Part shown: positions 5,031-8,392 of the stretch, piece by piece | How the letters are laid out: each line of letters opens with the position of its first letter | Position numbering within the stretch: the stretch's first letter is position 1 | Origin: Veillonella sp. AM51-8BH | GTDB taxonomy: Bacteria; Bacillota; Negativicutes; Veillonellales; Veillonellaceae | Reading direction: 5' to 3' | Assembly (NCBI RefSeq): GCF_003463825.1 | Contig: NZ_QSDY01000073.1 | Coordinates: 1 to 8,392 of the forward strand | Length of the DNA stretch: 8,392 nt | The notes under the pieces: generated by a model | The model's input: only the letters and a program-made list of their open reading frames with translations | Told to the model about the DNA's origin: nothing | The model's database searches: none | Made by a program: the position numbers and the translations under genes

Positions 5031-7181
5031 TTAAATGTGCATTACACGATCTTTGATTTCTTTCGTACGCCCTTCGTTCCAGAAGTTTTCACCTAGGTAA
5101 CCACAGGTGCGACGAATTACAGTTAATTTATCGCGGTTTGTGTTGTGGCAACGTGGACATTCCCATTCATTATGTTCATTGACCTTAATTTCACCATCAA
5201 AACCACATTCGTGACAGTAGTCGGACTTAGTATTAAACTCAGCATAAGAAATATGGTCATAAATATATTGAATCATAGTCAAAACGGCTGGAATATTATT
5301 AGTCATATTCGGAATTTCCGCATAGGAAATACAACCGCCAGTCGATTTCTTTTGGAATTCAGATTCAAAATTAAACTTATCAAATACATTGATTTCTTCA
5401 CGAACATTTACGTGATAGCTATTAGTGTAATATCCTTTATCAGTGATATCTTCAATTACACCAAAGCGAGCACGATCTAGAGAAGAGAATCGATTTGTTA
5501 AACTTTCAGCAGGTGTACCATATAAACCAAAGCCAAGATTATGTTTATCATGCCATAGATTGATGGCATCATTTAAACGATCCATAATTTTCATGGCAAA
5601 TACACGACCTTTTTCACCTGTGTTAGACTCACCGGTAATCAATCGAGTTGCTTCATAAATACCGATGTAGCCAAGAGAAATTGTTGCATAACCACCAGTT
5701 AGGAAGCGAGCGATTTTCTCTCCTTTTTTTAGGCGCGCAATAGCACCATGTTGCCAATGAATTGGCGATACATCACTCACTACATCCTTTAATAAGTTGT
5801 AACGTAATAGTAATGCTTTTTCCGCTAATTCAAGACGTTTATCTAAAATTTCAAAGAATCTTTCTTCACTACCGCGAGCTAAGATGCCAATTTGAGGTAA
5901 GTTCAAACTTACAACGCCCATATTAAAGCGCCCATCAAACTTATAGTTCCCCTTTTCATCCTTCCAAGGAGATAAGAAAGAACGACATCCCATTGGGCTA
6001 AATACATTACCTTCATAGTTTTCCTTCATCTTCTTCGCGGAAATGTAATCTGGATACATGCGTTTAGCCGTACATTGTGCAGCAAGTTCAGTTAAATAGT
6101 AATATGGACTATCAGGCGTTACATTATGTTCATCAAGAACATAAATCAATTTAGGGAATGCTGGCGTAATATATACATCAGCTTCATTTTTTACACCCTT
6201 AATACGTTGGCGTAAAATCTCTTCTGTAATAAGAGCAGCCTCTTTAGCGTATTCATAATCAGGTTTAAAATACATGAACAATGTAACAAATGGAGATTGA
6301 CCATTTGTAGTCATCAATGTATTGATTTGATATTGGATAGTTTGGATACCATCCTTAACCTCTTTACGCGTACGTTTCCACGCAATTTCACGGGCTTTTT
6401 CCATATTTGGTTCCATCCCGTAAATCTCAACTTGTTCTTCAATAACATTGTTGAGGATTTTTTCGTAAGATTTACGTACGAATGGCGCCAAGATGCGATC
6501 GATACCATTGATACTTTGACCGCCGTATTGACCAGATGCAACTTGGGCAATAATTTGCGTTGTTACTGTACATGCAACTTGGAAGGATTTAGGTGTATCA
6601 ATTTTCTTACCATTAATAACCGTACCATTTGTTAGCATATCTTCCAAATTGATCAAGCAACAGTTAAACATAGGCTGGATAATGTAATCCATGTCATGGA
6701 AGTGAATAGCACCACTATCATGGGCTTCTAAAATATCTGTAGGAATTAATTTACGACGAGCAATATCCTTAGATACTTCACCGGCAATTAAATCACGTTG
6801 TGTAGATACAATAGCAGCATCCTTATTAGAGTTTTCATCGAGAACGCTGACATTACTGCGATCTAATAAACCGATTACATCATCATCAGTGGTATTTTGA
6901 CGACGTTTAAAAGCTTGAACAGCTTTGTAACCTTCATAGGCACGTGCCGTTGCAGGATTATGATACTCAATCAACTTATAATACACTTGATCTTCTATAG
7001 CATAAATTGTCATGTCTTTTTGGAGCTTTGTAGCATATTCTTCAATTTCATCAGCAATACGCTGTGCCAACCCCTCTTCGTACAACCCTGTACTACTATG
7101 CTCAGCTTTTTCTATAGCCAAAGCAATCTTATTCTTATCAAATGGTACCTTTGTACCATCCCGTTTAATGACCTGCAACAT
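5031..7181 (-). CDS. nrdD: Anaerobic (class III) ribonucleoside-triphosphate reductase
   Basis: The catalytic glycyl-radical enzyme reduces ribonucleoside triphosphates to deoxyribonucleotides without oxygen. The 716 residues contain an N-terminal ATP-cone allosteric domain (about 1-93, starting VIKRDGTKVPFDKNKI), a large ten-stranded barrel domain, and a C-terminal zinc site followed by the radical loop. FNCCLIN (172-178, Cys174), PMGCRSFL (396-403, Cys399) and VVSLNLP (423-429, Asn427) match the active-site Cys, Cys and Asn of the phage T4/E. coli type, which uses formate as reductant. Cys656, Cys659, Cys675 and Cys678 form the zinc site. RRTCGYLG (690-697) places the radical on Gly694. GGGGAGG (7196-7190) precedes the ATG by eight bases. 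The gene is led by its own promoter with tandem NrdR-box-like sites and is followed by its activase gene nrdG. Nothing appears broken. Confidence 0.96.
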   Translation of the reverse strand: MLQVIKRDGTKVPFDKNKIALAIEKAEHSSTGLYEEGLAQRIADEIEEYATKLQKDMTIYAIEDQVYYKLIEYHNPATARAYEGYKAVQAFKRRQNTTDDDVIGLLDRSNVSVLDENSNKDAAIVSTQRDLIAGEVSKDIARRKLIPTDILEAHDSGAIHFHDMDYIIQPMFNCCLINLEDMLTNGTVINGKKIDTPKSFQVACTVTTQIIAQVASGQYGGQSINGIDRILAPFVRKSYEKILNNVIEEQVEIYGMEPNMEKAREIAWKRTRKEVKDGIQTIQYQINTLMTTNGQSPFVTLFMYFKPDYEYAKEAALITEEILRQRIKGVKNEADVYITPAFPKLIYVLDEHNVTPDSPYYYLTELAAQCTAKRMYPDYISAKKMKENYEGNVFSPMGCRSFLSPWKDEKGNYKFDGRFNMGVVSLNLPQIGILARGSEERFFEILDKRLELAEKALLLRYNLLKDVVSDVSPIHWQHGAIARLKKGEKIARFLTGGYATISLGYIGIYEATRLITGESNTGEKGRVFAMKIMDRLNDAINLWHDKHNLGFGLYGTPAESLTNRFSSLDRARFGVIEDITDKGYYTNSYHVNVREEINVFDKFNFESEFQKKSTGGCISYAEIPNMTNNIPAVLTMIQYIYDHISYAEFNTKSDYCHECGFDGEIKVNEHNEWECPRCHNTNRDKLTVIRRTCGYLGENFWNEGRTKEIKDRVMHI

Positions 7182-7232
7182 ATTGGCAACCTCCCCATTT
7201 TGTTACCGCTGAAATATATGTTAAGACATAGA

Positions 7233-7258
7233 AAAAAGTATGGAAAACCATACTTTTT
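7233..7258 (-). terminator. Terminator-like hairpin in the nrdD leader
   Basis: Minus-strand AAAAAGTATGG and CCATACTTTTT pair over 11 bp around a TTTT loop, and a run of six T bases ends the structure. It lies about 50 bases upstream of the nrdD start codon, within the leader from the predicted promoter. Only six pairs include G or C, so it may attenuate weakly or simply protect the RNA 5' region. No alternative antiterminator pairing was found by eye. Confidence 0.45.
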
Positions 7259-7321
7259 ATAAATTTATATGTAAAAATGTAAAGAATTATGACTAAACTC
7301 TCTATTTTTTACCGCTAACTC

Positions 7322-7350
7322 AGTATACTATATATGGTGGTTGTTTTCAA
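7322..7350 (-). promoter_or_regulatory. nrdD promoter
   Basis: On the minus strand, TTGAAA (7350-7345) and TATACT (7327-7322) each match the sigma-70 consensus at five of six positions with the optimal 17-bp spacer. Transcription would start near 7315, giving a leader of about 130 nt. The NrdR-box-like site at 7325-7340 overlaps the -10 box and spacer, so a bound repressor would block polymerase. Confidence 0.75.
7325..7340 (-). promoter_or_regulatory. NrdR box 1 (promoter-proximal)
   Basis: Minus-strand CCACCATATATAGTAT matches 13 of 16 positions of the NrdR-box consensus acaCwAtATaTwGtgt. It covers the promoter spacer and part of the -10. NrdR is the widely conserved ATP/dATP-sensing repressor of ribonucleotide reductase genes. 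The site sits upstream of a reductase gene and has a partner at the expected distance. Confidence 0.75.
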
Positions 7351-7356
7351 GAACAA

Positions 7357-7372
7357 ATACAATATAAAGTAA
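7357..7372 (-). promoter_or_regulatory. NrdR box 2 (distal)
   Basis: Plus-strand ATACAATATAAAGTAA matches 12 of 16 consensus positions. It begins 32 bp from box 1, close to three helical turns, the spacing typical of paired NrdR boxes. It lies just upstream of the nrdD -35 and touches the T-tract of the preceding gene's terminator. Confidence 0.62.
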
Positions 7373-7421
7373 AAATAGGCTCTTTTAGCCATGCCAATAT
7401 AGCATGAATAAAAGAACCTAT
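7371..7421 (-). terminator. Intrinsic terminator of the CpsB-like gene
   Basis: On the minus strand, ATAGGTTCTTTTATTCATGC pairs with GCATGGCTAAAAGAGCCTAT, a 20-bp stem with two G-U pairs and one mismatch, followed by TTTTTACTTT. It starts six bases after the upstream gene's stop codon and stops its transcript just before the nrdD operator. The pairing is much better in minus-strand RNA than in plus-strand RNA, which fixes the direction. Confidence 0.8.
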
Positions 7422-7426
7422 ATAAA

Positions 7427-8053
7427 TTATAATGTAAAACCAAATAGACGAGTCAAGAAATTAGACTTTTGACCTACCCAACTAGATGGAACAGTTGGAT
7501 AGAATGTGCGATCGGCTAAAAGATCGCGCTCATTGAGATGAATATTCGGCAACAAATCTTTTTTGTACGTACTATCTAATTTAGAAATAGCTTCTACGTA
7601 ACCTTGATGTGCTTGTACATCACTTTCATTACAGTAACCAGTACCAAAGAAGTGAATTAAACCATTGCGATATAATTCAATAGCTCTATGATAATTAGCA
7701 TTGCTATGATTAAAGGAAGCCATATTACATTGAATTAGTATCCCTTTATCTACCCATTCCAACAATTGCTCAGGTTTCGTAAACAATTGACGATGTGTCT
7801 CTACTTCACTAATGATAGGAATAATCTCCATATTAAGCAAAGCTAGCAACCATGCATTAATGTGATGAACTTTGCTATTTTCAGGAATAGACACTAACAT
7901 AAAATGGCTATTCCCCAATAGATATTGATTGCGATGAGACGCAATATATTCAATCATTTCATCACAAAGCAAAACGCGAGCACCACCATGAATAGTTACA
8001 TCCACTTGTTGTTCCCCTACAGCAAGCTTCACATCATTCAATGTTGTTTCCAT
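7427..8053 (-). CDS. CpsB-like protein, C-terminal three quarters
   Basis: This 208-residue frame starts METTLNDVKL and carries most of the PHP fold. A GGARVLL strand (23-29) corresponds to the GAE strand of CpsB, NSHFMLVSIP (48-57) to the strand after 'LNDSRY', EIIPIISEVETHRQL (76-90) to 'IAHxERY', KGILIQCNMAS (103-113) to the 'VQV-' strand, and RNGLIHFFGTGYCN (129-142) to 'LVHxIASDxHN'. Arg26, Glu83, Gly139 and Cys141 stand where family members have metal-binding Glu, His, Asp and His. The ATG at 8053 has only weak ribosome-site support (GGGATGAG), but it is one base from the upstream stop, so re-initiation by translational coupling is possible. There is no signal peptide, and a cytoplasmic location is likely. 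Confidence 0.62.
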   Translation of the reverse strand: METTLNDVKLAVGEQQVDVTIHGGARVLLCDEMIEYIASHRNQYLLGNSHFMLVSIPENSKVHHINAWLLALLNMEIIPIISEVETHRQLFTKPEQLLEWVDKGILIQCNMASFNHSNANYHRAIELYRNGLIHFFGTGYCNESDVQAHQGYVEAISKLDSTYKKDLLPNIHLNERDLLADRTFYPTVPSSWVGQKSNFLTRLFGFTL

Positions 8054-8054
8054 C

Positions 8055-8231
8055 TCATCCCATGTATTCCATATCCATAGATACAGTTACATCAGGTGTA
8101 CTAAAAATATCCGTAATACCTTGTTCAGCCAAGGATTTTATCATTTTTACTGATTCTGCCATTGTTTGTGGCCCTTGAGGCCCTAACACAGCTGGCAAAA
8201 TGCAACCATGTAAGTCAACCACGCGATTCAT
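8055..8231 (-). CDS. CpsB-like protein, N-terminal fragment
   Basis: A 58-residue frame starts MNRVVDLHGCILPAV and continues MAESVKMIKSLAEQGITDIFSTPDV. This matches the start of CpsB/YwqE proteins (DxHxHILPGxDDG..., then EGIxxIxATPH). His8 of the HxH pair is kept, the second histidine is Cys10, the DDG stretch is gone, and the ATPH histidine is Asp. AAGGGA precedes the ATG by six to seven bases. The frame stops at 8057-8055, one base before the next fragment's ATG. It is too short to fold as a PHP domain on its own. Confidence 0.6.
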   Translation of the reverse strand: MNRVVDLHGCILPAVLGPQGPQTMAESVKMIKSLAEQGITDIFSTPDVTVSMDMEYMG

Positions 8232-8325
8232 ATTCTTTCCCTTCTACTTACGATAATCCCTTACAGAAATCGTTCTCTTTATAAAGTTCATGTTTATCTC
8301 ATTTATTTTTCATTTTCTATTCATG

Positions 8326-8354
8326 ATTATATCAAGGGAAAAGTGGCTTGTACA
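8326..8354 (-). promoter_or_regulatory. Promoter of the CpsB-like gene
   Basis: On the minus strand, TGTACA (8354-8349, 4/6 to consensus) and a perfect TATAAT (8331-8326) are separated by 17 bp. Transcription would start near 8319, giving a leader of about 88 nt, AT-rich and without a clear hairpin. Confidence 0.55.
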
Positions 8355-8392
8355 GTGGTTTTATATAAAAATAGATAAATTATAATATGTTC

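Larger units (their letters stand above)
7427..8231 (-). pseudogene. CpsB/YwqE-like PHP-family protein, frameshifted and lacking metal ligands
   Basis: Two adjacent minus-strand frames together read as one protein of about 267 residues like the CpsB/CapC/YwqE group, bacterial tyrosine phosphatases that regulate capsule polymer assembly. The N-terminal part ends at TGA 8057-8055 and the next frame opens one base later. Removing one base near 8063 joins them as ...MEY-WDEMETTL.... The metal site is almost wholly lost: HxH is HGC, DDG is absent, the GAE segment reads GAR, AHxER reads SEVET, and SDxH reads TGYC. Phosphatase activity is therefore not expected. The frame lesion may be a true mutation or a sequencing error. 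The promoter, ribosome site and terminator around the unit appear intact. Confidence 0.65.

Noticed and set aside
6297..6635. Open frames on the plus strand opposite nrdD, such as this one and those near 5145-5658 and 6897-7262
   Set aside because: They are antisense to a well-conserved gene, lack ribosome sites and give no recognisable protein. The one reaching 7262 also crosses the nrdD leader.
1..8392. CRISPR array, tRNA, rRNA, toxin-antitoxin pair or phage genes
   Set aside because: No regularly spaced repeats, tRNA-like cloverleaf or conserved rRNA segments were seen by eye, and no gene fits a defence or phage family.

Overview
The window looks like chromosomal DNA from an anaerobic, AT-rich member of the Firmicutes, most likely Veillonella or a close relative in the Negativicutes. 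This rests on protein style (FabK-type enoyl reductase, oxygen-sensitive class III ribonucleotide reductase, an IS1249-like transposase), AT-rich codon use and strong AGGAGG ribosome sites. No rRNA or other taxonomic marker is present, so the genus is an inference.

Layout. Positions 1-1633 hold a two-gene plus-strand operon: fabK (enoyl-ACP reductase II, fatty acid synthesis) and a gamma-class carbonic anhydrase family protein. Positions 1650-2995 are a 1346-bp insertion sequence of the IS256 family, IS1249-like group. It has perfect 28-bp terminal inverted repeats and a perfect 8-bp target duplication (ACAAAAGT), but its minus-strand transposase is broken by two single-base frameshifts. The element landed between the carbonic anhydrase stop codon and the bidirectional terminator that ended this convergent gene pair (now at 3017-3051). 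Its right side is odd: a second, partial copy of the IS end lies 93 bp inside the true end, and a strong terminator hairpin sits between the two.

Positions 3155-7181 hold a minus-strand cluster transcribed in the order nrdD, nrdG, clc. NrdD and its radical-SAM activase NrdG make deoxyribonucleotides without oxygen. The clc gene starts 2 nt after nrdG and encodes a ClC-family anion channel or transporter with divergent motifs. The nrdD promoter (TTGAAA-17-TATACT) is overlaid by two NrdR-box-like sites exactly 32 bp apart, which predicts repression by NrdR. Hairpins in the nrdD leader and between nrdD and nrdG may tune expression.

Positions 7371-8354 hold one more minus-strand transcription unit with its own promoter and terminator. 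It is a CpsB/YwqE-like PHP-family protein split in two by a frameshift near 8060. The fold is recognisable, but nearly all the metal-binding residues of the family have been replaced, so it appears to be a pseudo-phosphatase.

The conserved genes are ordinary housekeeping functions. The points that deserve attention are the double-ended IS with a captured or built-in terminator, the tandem NrdR operator, the divergent ClC in an nrd operon, and the metal-site-less PHP protein.
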